Below are positions 21,327 to 32,879 of a stretch of 64,000 nt of DNA, piece after piece; the stretch's first letter is position 1; the number at the start of each line of letters is the position of its first letter. Below the pieces are notes generated by a model. The model was given only the letters and a program-made list of their open reading frames with translations. It made no database searches and was not told the DNA's origin. The DNA lies in the NCBI GenBank assembly GCA_028023455.1, contig JAQFVV010006215.1, positions 10,251,950 to 10,315,949 on the forward strand, in the 5' to 3' direction. Both the position numbers and the translations under genes were made by a program. This DNA is from Epiperipatus broadwayi (taxonomy: Eukaryota; Onychophora; Udeonychophora; Euonychophora; Peripatidae).

Positions 21327-21844
21327 ATTTTGGCTGTTTGAGAATAGTACTGGTCACTGACTTCAATTTCAGCTAAGTTTGATATTTTTTTTATGCGATT
21401 AATCATCTGAAATCAACAATTTAAATATTTTAAATTGTGATATGAAAGTGAGGAGTAAATTGTGATCAAGAGAGAGAGTTTTTTTTAATTTGGGAAGATC
21501 AAAATTATTATAAAAAAAAAAGTGGTTCGATCGCCATTTTAAAAATATAGCAGTTTAAAAAAAAAAAATCTTTTTGTTGAATGTGTGTTAATGTAAGGAT
21601 TTCTATAACTAAGTTGTACATAAGATTAGTTGGTTTAAATTTGCTAATAAAGTTTTTTTTAATTTTAATTTAAAAACAGTTATTTTGAGGTAAAAGATAA
21701 CGTTTAGAAGCCTAAGGTACACATGATTATTGATCGATCGTTTTTAAAAGTAAAATTTTTTATCTTTCTGTGCAAAAGGGTTTGAAGAGTAGGAGAGAAA
21801 GTATAAAGTTAAATATAGAATAGTTGGCTTGGAAAATAAGTAAT

Positions 21845-22838
21845 ATGGATTGCATTTGTATTTTACAATGCATATATGGTCGTCAGAAGGGAATTAGACG
21901 TGCTGTGGTAGAATGTAATATATGTGATCAAATTTTCCACTTGAAATGCTTAAATAAGACTAGGAAGGATGTAGCAGGGTTATGGTTATGTAGACAGTGT
22001 GTGAATGTGATAAAAGAGGTGAAAAAGTGGTTTCAGAGTGTAGATAGCATAAAGAGTAAGTCAGGAGAAATGGAGCAAAATGTAGTTGAGGAAGGTAGGA
22101 TAGAGTGTGTTTGTAGTGGAGTGACAAGAGATATGGATGGAAAAATAGGTAGTGCATTGGAGATGATTGGCCAAAGAATAAGTAGGATAGAGGAAGATGT
22201 AAAGGATGTAGAAGCAAAATTAAAATTGTTAGAGAAGAAGTGTGAGCAGATAAAGATATTATTGAGTAGGAATGATAAGGAGAAAGTAGATAAGGAAGTC
22301 CAGAGGGTGGTAGAGAAGGTTGTGAATGAAGCAGAGAAAGTAGACTATGAGACAGTATTGATAGGGGATTCATTAATAAGAGAATGTGGAGATATAATTG
22401 CAAGGGAAAATAGAAACAGGTATGTAAGAGTATGTTTGCCGGGAGCTAAAATTAGGGATGTTACAGATAAAATAAAAAAACAAGGGAATACAGATGTATA
22501 TGTTATGGTAAAGACTAATAATTTATTCAGAGGCATCAGAGAGAGTAATGGGTGAGTACACAGAATTGATTAGGAATTTGAGTATGGTTAAAGGAAGAGT
22601 AGGAATAGTTGGATTATTACAAAGATTTGATAAAAGGTATATGTTAGATAGGGCATGTTCTATAAATGAGAGATTGAAAGAATTGAGTGAGAGAAATGAT
22701 GTTACGTTTGTGGATGTGTGGGATTTTTTTATTGGGAAGAGGGAGTTATTTGGGAAAGATGGGTTGCAATTAGGGAAACAAGGAAGTGAAGTTTTAGGGA
22801 GTCTGATTTATAAAGAATGTAGTTCTGGAAACTTGTAA
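21845..22838 (+). pseudogene. LINE ORF1: PHD finger plus SGNH esterase, one frameshift
   Basis: ORF1 of CR1-like LINEs binds element RNA; its esterase role is unknown. From ATG 21845 (MDCICILQ) a PHD finger runs to WLCRQC, with Cys pairs, FHLKC (His-x-x-Cys) and a final C-x2-C. A coiled coil follows (IGQRISRIEEDVKDVEAKLK). Then an SGNH hydrolase: VLIGDSLIRECG (block I Ser), LPGAKIRDV (block II Gly), VMVKTNNLF (block III Asn region). A one-base shift near 22530 moves reading to the frame entered at ATG 22548 (MGEYTELIRNL), which carries GIVGLLQRF, FVDVWDFF and KDGLQLGKQG (block V). In block V the catalytic His is Gln, so the esterase would lack its triad even if the shift were absent. Confidence 0.85.
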
Positions 22839-22876
22839 AGGGGGGTGGGATTTTAAATTGTAGTGTTATTAAAAAG

Positions 22877-24140
22877 ATGAAGAATGGATGGGAGGTAAAG
22901 AATAAACAAAGGGCAGTTGATTTAGATATAAATGTAGATGTGGAGAGGGAATGGGTCTGTAAAATTAATAGTAAGCAAGTTATTTATAAACATAATGGAG
23001 ACGAAAGAATCAAAAAAATTTATAAAAGAATAGTTAGGAAAAAAAAAATTGTTAAAATTGGGTATTTGAATATGGAAGGTGGTATGTAGATGTGGAGAGG
23101 GAATGGGTCTGTAAAATTAATAGTAAGCAAGTTATTTATAAACATAATGGAGACGAAAGAATCAAAAAAATTTATAAAAGAATAGTTAGGAAAAAAAAAA
23201 TTGTTAAAATTGGGTATTTGAATATGGAAGGTGGTAGGAGATCAGAAAAGTGGAAGGAATTAAACAAAGCTATTGAAAATGAAGGGCTTAAGGTATTAGC
23301 AGTAGTGGAAACACATCTAAGAAGATGAAGAACCTGTTTTGGAAGATTTGGTATGGCAGGGTATAAATAGAAAAGAGAAAGAAAAAAAGGGTGGTGGTGG
23401 TATAGGTGTTATATCAAAAAAATATTTAAATACTGTCAAATGCCAAGAACATTTGTGGTTTGAAATAAGCTTGGGAAGACAAAAAATGGATGGCGGCTAT
23501 AGTTTATATAGCTACTGGAGATAGTCAAACTATAATGGAGTGGAACAATAGCATATATGAGTGCCTAGTTAAGGATATAGAGTTTTAAAGAAAAGGGAAG
23601 AGAATAATGGTTATAGGAGATATGAATGGGCATATTGAAGAAATTGATGATGTAGACAATAAGAATGGACAGCTTTTGAAGGAATTTTGTCAGAGAGTAA
23701 ATTTGAGCTTTGGAAACTTATCAAATATTTATGAGGGACAATACACATGGTCTAGGAATAATATATCCCACACAATAGATTATGTATTGGTAGAGAAAGA
23801 GGGAATGGATAAAGTACAGAAAATTAAGGTCTTTGATAATGAAGAGAGAGTATGTAATAGTCATAATTTCTTTGTAATTGAAATCGTTAATAATGTGATG
23901 GAAAATAGAAATAAAAGTAGAAACAATAGTGAAAGATGTGGATGGAGAGTGAATGATAAGAATAAGTTAGAAGAGTATAGAATACAAGTTGAAGAAACCA
24001 TGGAAGAGTTAGTTGGAAATGAGTATGAGGGCTGGTGTGATGAAATAAAAAAAAGTGGCAAATAAGGTTTTAGGTGAGAATATTCAGAAGAATAAAAGTA
24101 ATAGAAAAATGAGAGTTAGTAAAAGTGTAAAAGAGAGGAA
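22877..24140 (+). pseudogene. LINE ORF2, endonuclease domain
   Basis: The ORF starts near ATG 22877 with a basic leader, then KIGYLNMEGG (domain start) and VLAVVETHLR (metal-binding Glu) at about 23210-23325, GGGGIGVISKKY (about 23394), VIGDMNGHIEE (catalytic Asp/Asn) from 23607, TWSRNN, TIDYVLVEK and SHNFFVIE. This is the AP-like endonuclease that nicks target DNA. A perfect 152-bp tandem duplication (22933-23236) shifts the leader frame, and TGA near 23326 and TAG near 23522 break the domain. The SDH motif has become NSHN, with Asp lost. Confidence 0.85.
22933..23236 (+). repeat. Perfect 152-bp tandem duplication in LINE ORF2
   Basis: TGTAGATGTGGAGAGGG begins at 22933 and again at 23085, and the two 152-bp copies appear identical base for base. 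Because 152 is not a multiple of three, the copy boundary shifts the frame. Identity implies a very recent event (or an assembly artefact). Confidence 0.95.
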
Positions 24141-24146
24141 AAAAGC

Positions 24147-26395
24147 ATGCAGACAATATGTGTTATTAAGAACAAAGAACGTGAAAAAGATATTAATGCT
24201 AAATGGGAAATGTACTTAGAAAAAAAGAAGTTAGCTAAAAGAGGTAATTATAGAGAGAGAATGAAACTAAATAGTAAATTGGATGATATTAATAAAAGTG
24301 GAAGAGATGGGAGTAAAAAATTTTGGAATTACATTAAAAGTAGAAATTTAGGGGACAGAGAGATAGTACTACTGGATGAGGAGGGAACAGAGTGTAGCTC
24401 TAGAGAAGAATTAGAGAGAATATTGAATAGTTATGTAATGGATATAAAAAAAGATGTTAGATGTGAAGGACAGAGGGATAGAAAATATGAAAGCATATAG
24501 TAATGGGAATATTAGCTTTACAGAAAAGGAACTGAATGAGGCAGGGAAGAAATTGAAAAGTGGTAAGGCAAGAGGGTTAGATGGATGGGCAGCAGAGATG
24601 GTAATGAATTTAGGGCATAGGGCAAAAGTTACTATCATGTTTTAATAAGATGGCATAGAAGATAGTTTTTCCGGGTAGCTGTAGTAATACAAGAGTAAGA
24701 TTATTATTTAAAGGAAAAGGTAAGGATCATAGAAAGTTAAATAATTATAGACCAATAGCATAACATCAGTTTAATATAAAGTTTTTTCATATATGATGGC
24801 TGGAAGAGTTGCAAAGTGGATGGAAGGAAATAATGTAGTGGGGGAAATGCAAGGAGGCTTTAGGTCAGATAGGCGTATAGGAGATTATTTGTAGTTACAC
24901 AACTTATAGATATGAGTAGAAATTCAGGTAGACAGTTATATATGAGTTTTATAGATATAGAGAAGGCATAAGATAGAGTGAATAGAAGTAGATTATGGAA
25001 AAGTTTAGCAAATCTGGGAATGGATGAAGCTTTAGTGAGTGTTAAGAAATTATATGAAAATAATTTAAATCAATTTAGGGAATATAGAATCTGTTAAAGT
25101 TAAAAATGTGGTGGGACTGAGGCAAGGATGCACTATGTCACCTATTTTGTTTGTGTTGTATTTGAGTGAAATGGAGAGAGCAATAGAGTCTTGGAAGAGG
25201 GATAGAGATACCATTAATAGGTGGCAAGAGAGTATATACATTGTCGGATCTTTTTTTTGCAGATGATGTCTTTTTGTGTGCAGAAAGAAGAGAAGATATG
25301 GAAGTTATGCTGAGGACATGTGCAAGGGTGGGTAAAGATATGGGGATTAAATTTAGTGAAGAAAAATCAAATATAATAATGGTAAATACTGGGGAAAGGG
25401 AAGACAAAGATTTTTTATTGGGGGATATAAAGTTAAGTGTGGTGAATAGATATAGTTATTTGGGAATCATCTTGAGTAATAAGAAAAATTGCTTGGATGA
25501 ATGGGAGAAAAAATTGATAAATGAAGCAAAGAAAAGAAAGGGATTGATAAAGAAATTAACAGTGTTTTCATATAATAAATATGATGTAACTAGAATTGTA
25601 TGGAAGGGAGTGGCAGTAGCAGGGTTAACATACGGCAATGATGCGTTATGTGTTAGTAAAGGGGTATTAGATTGCTTAGAAAAAGTACAAAGGTAAGTAG
25701 GAAGACATGCATTAGTTGCTGAGGTGTGGACAGCAAAAGAGGCAATTCAAGGAGAAATGGGATGGTCAAGTTTTTATATGAGGGATGCAAAAAGCAAATT
25801 GAAAATGTTTGGTAGATTGCAGTTTATGGATAATAAAAGAATAGCCAAAATAGTATTTAATTGGGTTACAAGTAAAGGGCAGGCAACAAGATGGGTGAGA
25901 AAGGTAATGCGGTATGCAGAAGATTTGGATAAAGAATTTATGTTAGTATACTTGTACAAAAGGTGGGATGTTTGTGTTAGAAGGATTGTTGAGTGTTATA
26001 GTGGTAAGGAGTGGGATAGAAGAATAAATGCATTATTAAAGAATAGGGAGTTGGAGAGATGGAGAACTAGTATGGAGAGCAAAACGAGTTTAAATATATA
26101 TAGAAGTAAACAGAACATTGGGTGTGAGTTAATTTATGATAATAGTAAGGAAAATAGTTTATTGTTTAAGGCTCGAACGGGATCTTTAGCAACAAGGTAA
26201 TATGCACGTAAATGGAAAAATATAGGTGATTTAGTCTGCAAGTTGTGTAAGGAAGGCATAAAAAATATTAGGCATCTGTTACTTCAATGTAAATGCTTGG
26301 AAGCAGAAAGGGTACAAATAATGAAGTTATGGAAGGTTAAATATAAACAAAATGATTATACAGAAAGTGAGTTATTGGTTTTATGCTAGGTTTGG
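24147..26395 (+). pseudogene. LINE ORF2, reverse transcriptase and C-terminal finger
   Basis: After a lysine-rich linker (KKFWNYIKSRN), the RT reads LKSGKARGLDGWAAEMV (block 1), LNNYRPIA (block 2), FIDIEKA then TAA then DRVNRSRLW (block A with a stop in it), GLRQGCTMSPILFVLYLSEM (block B), SDLFFADDVFLCAERR (block C, catalytic Asp pair intact) and VNRYSYLGIILS (thumb). A long open stretch follows to 26200, then CKLCKEGIKNIRHLLLQC (26237-26291), a C-x2-C-x9-H-x4-C finger. Breaks lie near 24500-24660, 24770, 24890, 24969 and TAG at 25696. The intact block C and finger suggest that the parental family was active not long ago. Confidence 0.9.
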
Positions 26396-26602
26396 AAAAA
26401 ATAAGGGGGATCTAGATATGAAGGTCATGAAGTTGACAAAGATTATGTTGTGGAAATGGGATGGAGCAGATTATGGGAAAATTTAGGGTGGACAATGGAA
26501 AAGGAAGGTAAAGTGGCTAACAGGTTTCTCTGAGCATAGCTGCTGAGAGATTCCTGACTCCGTTTAAGGAGAAGTCACAGTGCATCACATCACATCACAT
26601 GG

Positions 26603-26741
26603 AAATGGGGATGGAGCAGAATATGAGAAAACTTAGACTGGGGAATGTAAAATTAAGTAGCTAACAGGTTTCTCTGGGCATAATTGCTGAGAGATTCTTG
26701 ACTTCGTTTAAGAAGAAGCTACAATACATCACATCACATGG
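26603..26741 (+). repeat. Second copy of the LINE 3' tail
   Basis: Following the LINE's own tail (26446-26602) comes AAATGGGGATGGAGCAGAAT to CATCACATCACATGG, a near copy about 140 bp long that lacks the first few bases. The tail thus exists three times around this LINE. Confidence 0.88.
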
Positions 26742-28812
26742 AAAATTTAATTTACGGTGATCAAAAGTTAATGATAATGATGATTGGCACCGGGTAAACC
26801 TGGGGAGATAGCAAGAGATCTTAACTATTGTTCAGTCAATTGAGAAAATAAAACTAGGACAAATCTTAGAAAGTATAATTTAAGAAAGTTTACAGTTTAT
26901 AATATAAAAAATTCAAGTACAGAGATATAATATAAACATAGTTTTTAAATAAATTCTATCAAGGTGTGTATGAGCAAAATAAAATGTCAAATGCTCTGGC
27001 AGACAGGCTAATGTGAGTTTTGAAAGGTAGGGAAGAATTTTCCTTCAGCTGACAATTCACCTAAGTCACTCTGGTTTCCCTATCCAAAAAGTTTTAAAAC
27101 AAATAACAAATGAAATATTCTTGCATGAATCAACGACCCAGCGCTGACGAGCATACACTAGTACTTTGAACTAGTGATGTCATATGTCTACAGAACTACT
27201 GCATGGACCACATTCAAGGGACCAAGGTTGATCTCATGCAAGAAGAGAAATTATGATATAAACAATATGACGAAGTATGAATTCTAGTATGGGAGAAAAC
27301 TTAAATCTCCAATTTAACGAAAATAGAAATCTTAAAAAATACTCCAGCGTAGGTAATTTAAAAAAAGAGACAATCAAATTTCTGATTTAAGAGAAAACAG
27401 AAATATATAACTGGTGAATCACCAAACAAACAATTGACCAAAACTAAGCAGTTATATAATAATTAAAAGTTTCAATAGGAAACAGGTAAGTAATCAGGAA
27501 ATTATTTACACCTGCCCAAGAATTTGTTAAGAAAGTGAAATAACAATTATATATCTAAATAGCTTTAAGAAATAAATTCTCTATATACACCCTGACATAT
27601 AATAGAACACAATTTAAAATGACAAATATATAGCATTGTTAAAATATCACACACATCAATAAGAAAAAATACATATAATGATTACAATACGAAATTTTAG
27701 ATTATAGATTACATTTGCAGAGACTTACATTATATATCCTGGCAAGAATATAAAAGAAATTATCTTCTGGATCTGGAAAGTAGTGAGTACTCACATTTGT
27801 GCATGGATATTTTCAGATTTTTTTTCTTCTAATGGTGGCGAGTGTGAAGGCATACTTTGAAAGTTTGAATTTCGGCTTTCTTGTAATGGTGGCGAGTGTG
27901 AAGACATACTTGGAAAGTTTGAATTTAGGCTTTCACAGTATGCTTGGAAGAACAGCAAGATCTCAAACTTTAAATTGGCTTAGCACGGCAGTCTGGTGGT
28001 TTGAATATACATGACATGGAATTCGGCCAACTAGTAAGAGAACACTATTAATTTAAGCAGGTAATTCTGAAAGCTAGATGGAATGTCCGAGCAACAGGAA
28101 TACAAATATAACTTCTGATGGCAGGCCCAGAAAACTAACTGCACTGTATTACAGTCTATGGCCATAGCGAATTAATCCAGGCAAGAATCCGGAGAATGGT
28201 AATAAGAATGCGAAGGCAAATCCAGTGAATAATAATCTGCCGAACAAAATGAGCTGTGTCGCTATTCTTCTAAAGTAAATTAATCTAGATCAAGACACCC
28301 AGAATAATGTCCAAAGAATAATAAATCCAAAACTCAGATCTATTTATATGCCACTTTATCTCCTGCATAATCTTTGTTTTTTATATTAATTAATTAAAAG
28401 TAGTTGCCCAGGACCAATCTTTATCCCCCGCTCAATTTTAATTAAATATCTCACCAGGGTCTTAATTTATTCGTAAACTAATTATTAGAAATAAATCTCC
28501 GCACCTTTTAATTAAGAAAAATGAAAATAGATTAATATTTTTAGGTAACAAGAATCAATTAACTTTTCATTTAATTGGAAAAAAAAAACATTTGTTTTAT
28601 AATATATATAAAAAAGATAATTTATGAAGTTTTTACAAAATTACTAAAACAGATTTTAAATCACAATTTTTAAACAAAAACAAATTACAGAAAGAAAAAT
28701 AAATAAGTGTATGTGTGAATATACCTTTATTACGCAAAAGAATAAATATTAAATCTTTAAAATAACGGTAAAAATCACGATTGGACATTTGAAGTAGATA
28801 GTATCCAGTTCA
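26741..28812 (-). repeat. 5' LTR of the Ty3-type element, outer fragment
   Basis: It aligns to 15509-17889 without the hAT element and ends at CCAGTTCA next to the ATAT duplication. A private 54-bp tandem duplication (AATGGTGGCGAGTGTGAAG at 27831 and 27885) is absent from the other LTR. Confidence 0.82.
27831..27938 (+). repeat. 54-bp tandem duplication private to one LTR
   Basis: The two copies differ at a few sites. The corresponding part of the left LTR (about 17025-17085) has one copy, so the duplication post-dates integration. Confidence 0.85.
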
Positions 28813-29120
28813 ATATATACACCTTAGTAGTTGACCTTTATGTGAGGATTCGCAATAACAATCATCAATTTGTAAGCACTATTTTGATTTATAATTGATT
28901 ATTCATTATAATGATCTTTAAAAATATGTCAAAAATATTTTGGCAACTATTTTATAAGTTGATAACATCGTGAAATAGTTATTAATACTATGTCATTCAA
29001 AAACAAAATAGCGACTTTCATGCTAAATTGTACAATACAGAGTGTATTCATAATACATAATAATGTACACAATATTTTCTTATTATAAATTTAAAATACT
29101 ATAATAAATGTAAATTACAG
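28813..29120. other. AT-rich spacer
   Basis: No gene or structured repeat seen between the Ty3-type element and the second TIR element. Confidence 0.5.
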
Positions 29121-29122
29121 TA

Positions 29123-31386
29123 CGCCTGGGTCTCGTTTTATGCGGATTTTTAAAATGCGGTTTTGAAGTTATGAAATTCATGTTTCTTCTTAATATCTTT
29201 TTATGCAGATTTTTAGGTGCTTGTCTTATAGCTAAAGATGTCGTTGGATGGCGCCGTTTTCACGCTAAAACTATAAAATATGAACATTCACGGGCTGTTG
29301 ATTTTAATAATTTTTCTGTGCTTTTTTGTAATGCGAAAATAAAAACAAAATCGTCTTTTTTAAATATTATTTTTTATTAACATATACAATTTAAATGATA
29401 ATAATAAATGTAAAATAAAATAAACAAATTACTATTTGATACGCCTTTTTTATGTTTCTTTATTAGAAAAATAAATTTTGTATTGTATATTTTTTTTACT
29501 TGTGTTACGCCTTTTTTTTTTATCAATTTTCTATTGGATATTTTTTTGTGTTATGACTTTTTTTGTTGTTGTTTAAAAAATAATAATCGTAATAAAAATT
29601 AAAATTTCTTAGTCTATTTTTTATTTTCTTAGTCTTCTTTTACTTTTTTTTTATTTTATTAACAGATAAACATATATTACGACTATTTTTTAATTCAAAT
29701 AAAAAGTAACTGTTGTTACTGTTAGTTTTAGGGTTAGGTTAGTAATATATAAGTCGTAAAGCTTGCAAATAAGACACAGCATTATATTCTGTTGTTGGTA
29801 AATCACCGAATCTAACAACATGTGTGATTTCCTGCACCATACTGTTTATCTCTTAGAATGTTACGAATAGTACGTTACTTGACGCGTTACCGAATTGCAA
29901 CTCACTAAAAACATAGATCTAACGTTTTCACAATTAAAACTTAAATACAGTATGTTTTACAAAGTCTCAGAATTATTACTTTACAAAATCTGAATATTTT
30001 AATCCTTTAAAATTATAAAAAAAAAAACAAATAAAACTACATTTCCATACAATTCAAATACATACTCTTTCATCAAGTCGTAACTGTTTTATAAACTGTG
30101 CGAATTTGGGAAATATATTTGCTTCCATGCAACATACATGCTGTGCTGTGATGTGACATAGTGGCCTGCATTCTGTAGCACAACAAAAAAGTTGTATTAT
30201 AGAAAACATGATTTTGAACGTGTCAGCCGCGGAAACAGCATTTTTATTACTTTTAGCGTGAAAACGGCGTCTTTAGCTATAAGATGAGTACCGATTTTTT
30301 TTATGAGATAAAGAAGTTCATATTTCACTACATTTATTAGACATCAAAAAATTTAATTATTAATAACTTATTTTGACTTGAAATACTTTTTTTCTCAAAA
30401 ATATAACATTAGCAACTAACGTAAATATGGCCTGAAACTATTTAAGAATCTTAGCCTCTACATAAATAACCTACTTATACTTATGAGTAAATAATAATAG
30501 ATTTATACTAATGAGTATAAAAATATTGCAATAAATATTCAAAAAATTTAAACATTTTGTTAGAAATAACAGAAATATTCTTTTAGATTTTTAAAAATAA
30601 TCAGAAATAATGAAGATTTTGTAAACTGAAAATAATCTTTCTAATGATAATCTTGTTGTTTTGATTGCGATCTCATTTTTTTAATATAGAAACAAAATGT
30701 GAACATTTAAAATTTATTTCAGTAGTAAACAAAAATATCTACCAAATGAAGACAAATTTATTTTCTGATAAGTACTAATCATTTAATCATAGATTTTACG
30801 TTGATGTGCGAGTCAAAGAAAAATGTCAGAAAATGCTGAAATCTGAGTTTGCTGCAATGAACCTCTTAAATTCCGAGAGTTAAATAGTTCTATGTCTGGA
30901 TATCGTGAGCTTTATAAACAATTAGTAAACTCATCATCTCAAAGTTTAATCATCGATTACATTGTCGTAAGAAAACCATTAACACAGCACGACTAAAGGT
31001 GGCACTAGTCATACTTCCTCTTGTGACAAATCTGATTTCTTATCAGTTCACAAATGAACTGCATACTGTCAAATAGCGATAATGATTAAAATATGTATGA
31101 AAAAATGTAAAATTAAATACTGTATTTAATAAAAAAAAGTAAAAAAAGTTTGTCTTGTATCAATTTTTTTCAAATATTTGAAATTTTTTATTAGTCATAC
31201 TTTATTTTCTTATTTTTTTTTTATGAGAATTTTAAAGTAATTTTTCCTTGTTACTTTGCTTTTATGCGATTTCTGAAAATTACAGAACGTATCCTCCATT
31301 TTTTCAAGGTAAGTCTATTTTTGTGTGATTTTTTTAAAGCAGGTTTTCTTTGGAATCTATCTAATGCATAAAATAAGACCCAGGTG
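29123..31386. mobile_element. TIR DNA element, copy 2 (long form)
   Basis: The ends are CGCCTGGGTCTCG...ATGCGG and GCATAAAATAAGACCCAGGTG, with TA on both sides (29121-29122 and 31387-31388). About 250 bp at the right end, including TTTGTCTTGTATCAATTTTT, match copy 1 at 4772-5016 closely. It is 2.26 kb against 1.05 kb, mainly because of an apparent nested element at about 29213-30286. No transposase was recognised in any frame. Confidence 0.8.
29213..30286. mobile_element. Nested TIR element inside copy 2
   Basis: GGTGCTTGTCTTATAGCTAA near 29215 and its imperfect reverse complement ending GGTACTCATCTTATAGC on the other strand near 30286 face each other. The arms continue through CGCCGTTTTCACGCTAAAA, with about 10 extra bases in the left arm. 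Flanks GATTTTTA and GATTTTTT (7 of 8 identical) could be an 8-bp target duplication. I cannot assign the superfamily. The interior is AT-rich with no ORF. Confidence 0.6.
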
Positions 31387-31388
31387 TA

Positions 31389-32705
31389 TTTTATTTAATT
31401 TTCATCCGGCATCTTTGCAAATTATGCAGTTCTTCATAAATGACATATTCAAAGTAAAATTTTTTGTTGTTAATTATTACAAAATCCAAAAAAAGTGTCT
31501 CATTCAGTATAATACGTAATGAAAATCATAATTTAATGACATACAAAAAACAAATATATTAATACAGTATTAAATTTTAAAATATCTACACTAGTTTAAA
31601 AACTTTTTACTAACAGTACTTTGCTTGAGGGAAAAATTATAATCATCATATTGGTAATTTATTTGTCATAATTGTTATTGCGGGCAAAAAAAAAAATTGT
31701 AATAATAAACTTTGAATGATCTAAAATTATTAAATCTAAAAAATAACACTTAAATCATTCAATTTTAAAACATCTCATAATTTGTTTCAGAATTGTGAAT
31801 GTTATTGCACTTATTTAAAAAGTATAGAAATGAAAAAAAAAATGAAAATTTCATTCAACATAAAACTAAAAATAAATTTTGGTTATATACTATTAATATT
31901 TAATTTTAAATTGTGTAGTGTAAATATTAACTAAAGTATTCAGTCAAATCAAACTGTTAACATATTTTCGGTTTAAAAAAGAACAAAATCATATACATTA
32001 CATAGTTGATAATAAACTTGGTATAATAAAAATGCAATACAAATAAATTGAATAAGATTCATACTGTTAATATTCATTTAAATAGCTTGTATCTCTGACT
32101 CACAGTCCTTGTATCTCTGACTCACAGTCATGGTACTAATCAAAAAAATTTTAAGTCATTTCCAAGAAAATGACTACCGTACTTAATAAAATGAGACATC
32201 CTGTGGCAAAAAAAAAAAATGCCATAGCTAGCTTATTTGTATATAAAGTGAAGTTTATTTAGATCTGCATAGTACATATTGTAAAAAAAAAAAAAAAAGC
32301 CTTAAATATTGATCACAGAATTCATTACATACTTTTTTTTCTTTAATGTCAGAATTTTTTTAAAAATATTAATTGTGATTAGATTTTGATAATGCACAGT
32401 ATGCTAATTTTGCTATTCTTACACTAATGATAAATAACAATTCTTAATGATCAATTAAATAAATTTATTAATTTTTTTAAAAAAATTTAAATAATTTCAT
32501 GTAATTAGTAGTACAAATTAAAAAAAAAAAAATCAGTATGGAGTTTTTTCAGCCCAACAAAACAGTTGTGCAGAAAAACAAAAAAAAAAATTAGCTGCTA
32601 GTTTACTTTCACATCCATTTTGCTATACTTTTGGACTGTTAAAAAATTCACTTTTTTTTCTAGTGATTCTGCTTAAAAGTTTATAGCTACATATATATTT
32701 TCAAT
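31389..32705. other. AT-rich DNA with no recognised gene
   Basis: Contains several A-runs (near 31687, 32210, 32284, 32520 and 32580) and a short repeated CTTGTATCTCTGACTCACAG at about 32086 and 32107. Nothing coding. Confidence 0.5.
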
Positions 32706-32712
32706 TAAAATC

Positions 32713-32871
32713 ATGGCAGCAATAATTCATGATTATGAAAAAACTCAAAAAAATCTGAGCTTGGAAACTGAAATGGATGTCTTACATCAACTGAAAAGAG
32801 AAGGAAATCATGACAGTTCTATGAGTTTACCATTCACTGTTACCATCATAGATGCATCCAACCTTTCCTAA
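32713..32871 (+). pseudogene. Possible Tigger/pogo transposase N-terminal fragment
   Basis: A 52-codon ORF begins MAAIIHDYEKTQKNLSLETE and continues with VLHQLKREG and PFTVTIID. The order 'basic residues, S/T-L-E-x-K/E-x-x-V-I-x-x-(x)-E-x-G, then T-V-x-x-I-I' is that of the first helix-turn-helix (CENP-B N) domain of Tigger/pogo transposases. The fragment is short and the middle of the domain is altered. No DDE catalytic region follows; only a polyC-interrupted stretch with another short frame to 33125. The similarity is recalled by eye, so confidence is limited. Confidence 0.35.
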
Positions 32872-32879
32872 ATCATGAA

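Larger units (their letters stand above)
21327..26602 (+). mobile_element. CR1/L2-type LINE with PHD and SGNH-esterase ORF1
   Basis: Layout: AT-rich 5' region, ORF1 (PHD finger, coiled coil, SGNH esterase), ORF2 (AP endonuclease, reverse transcriptase, C-terminal CCHC finger) and a 3' tail ending in CATCACAT repeats. PHD and esterase domains in ORF1 are a published hallmark of CR1-like non-LTR elements. It is nested in the 5' LTR of the Ty3-type element. A GGA at each junction could be a 3-bp target duplication but is too short to rely on. Frames are broken in several places, yet long intact stretches remain, so it is younger than the host LTR element. Confidence 0.9.
15451..28812 (-). mobile_element. 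Ty3-type LTR retrotransposon with nested LINE and hAT MITE
   Basis: Two long direct repeats (15451-17889, and 21118-21180 plus 26741-28812) flank a minus-strand internal region with gag-like, reverse transcriptase, RNase H and integrase remnants. On the minus strand the LTR reads TGAAC(C/T)GGAT...GTACA, the usual TG...CA. ATAT occurs immediately outside both ends (15447-15450 and 28813-28816), fitting a 4-bp target duplication. A primer-binding-like TTTTGGTGCGCAAC lies at 21091-21104, just inside the 5' LTR. After removing the insertions the element is about 7.5 kb. All coding parts are broken, so it is a relic. Assignment to Ty3 rests on the RT-RNase H-integrase order and chromodomain-free C-terminus; a finer clade is not given. 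Confidence 0.85.

Noticed and set aside
21960-22403. 147-residue minus ORF rich in Leu and Ser
   Set aside because: Antisense shadow of the LINE ORF1 coiled coil.
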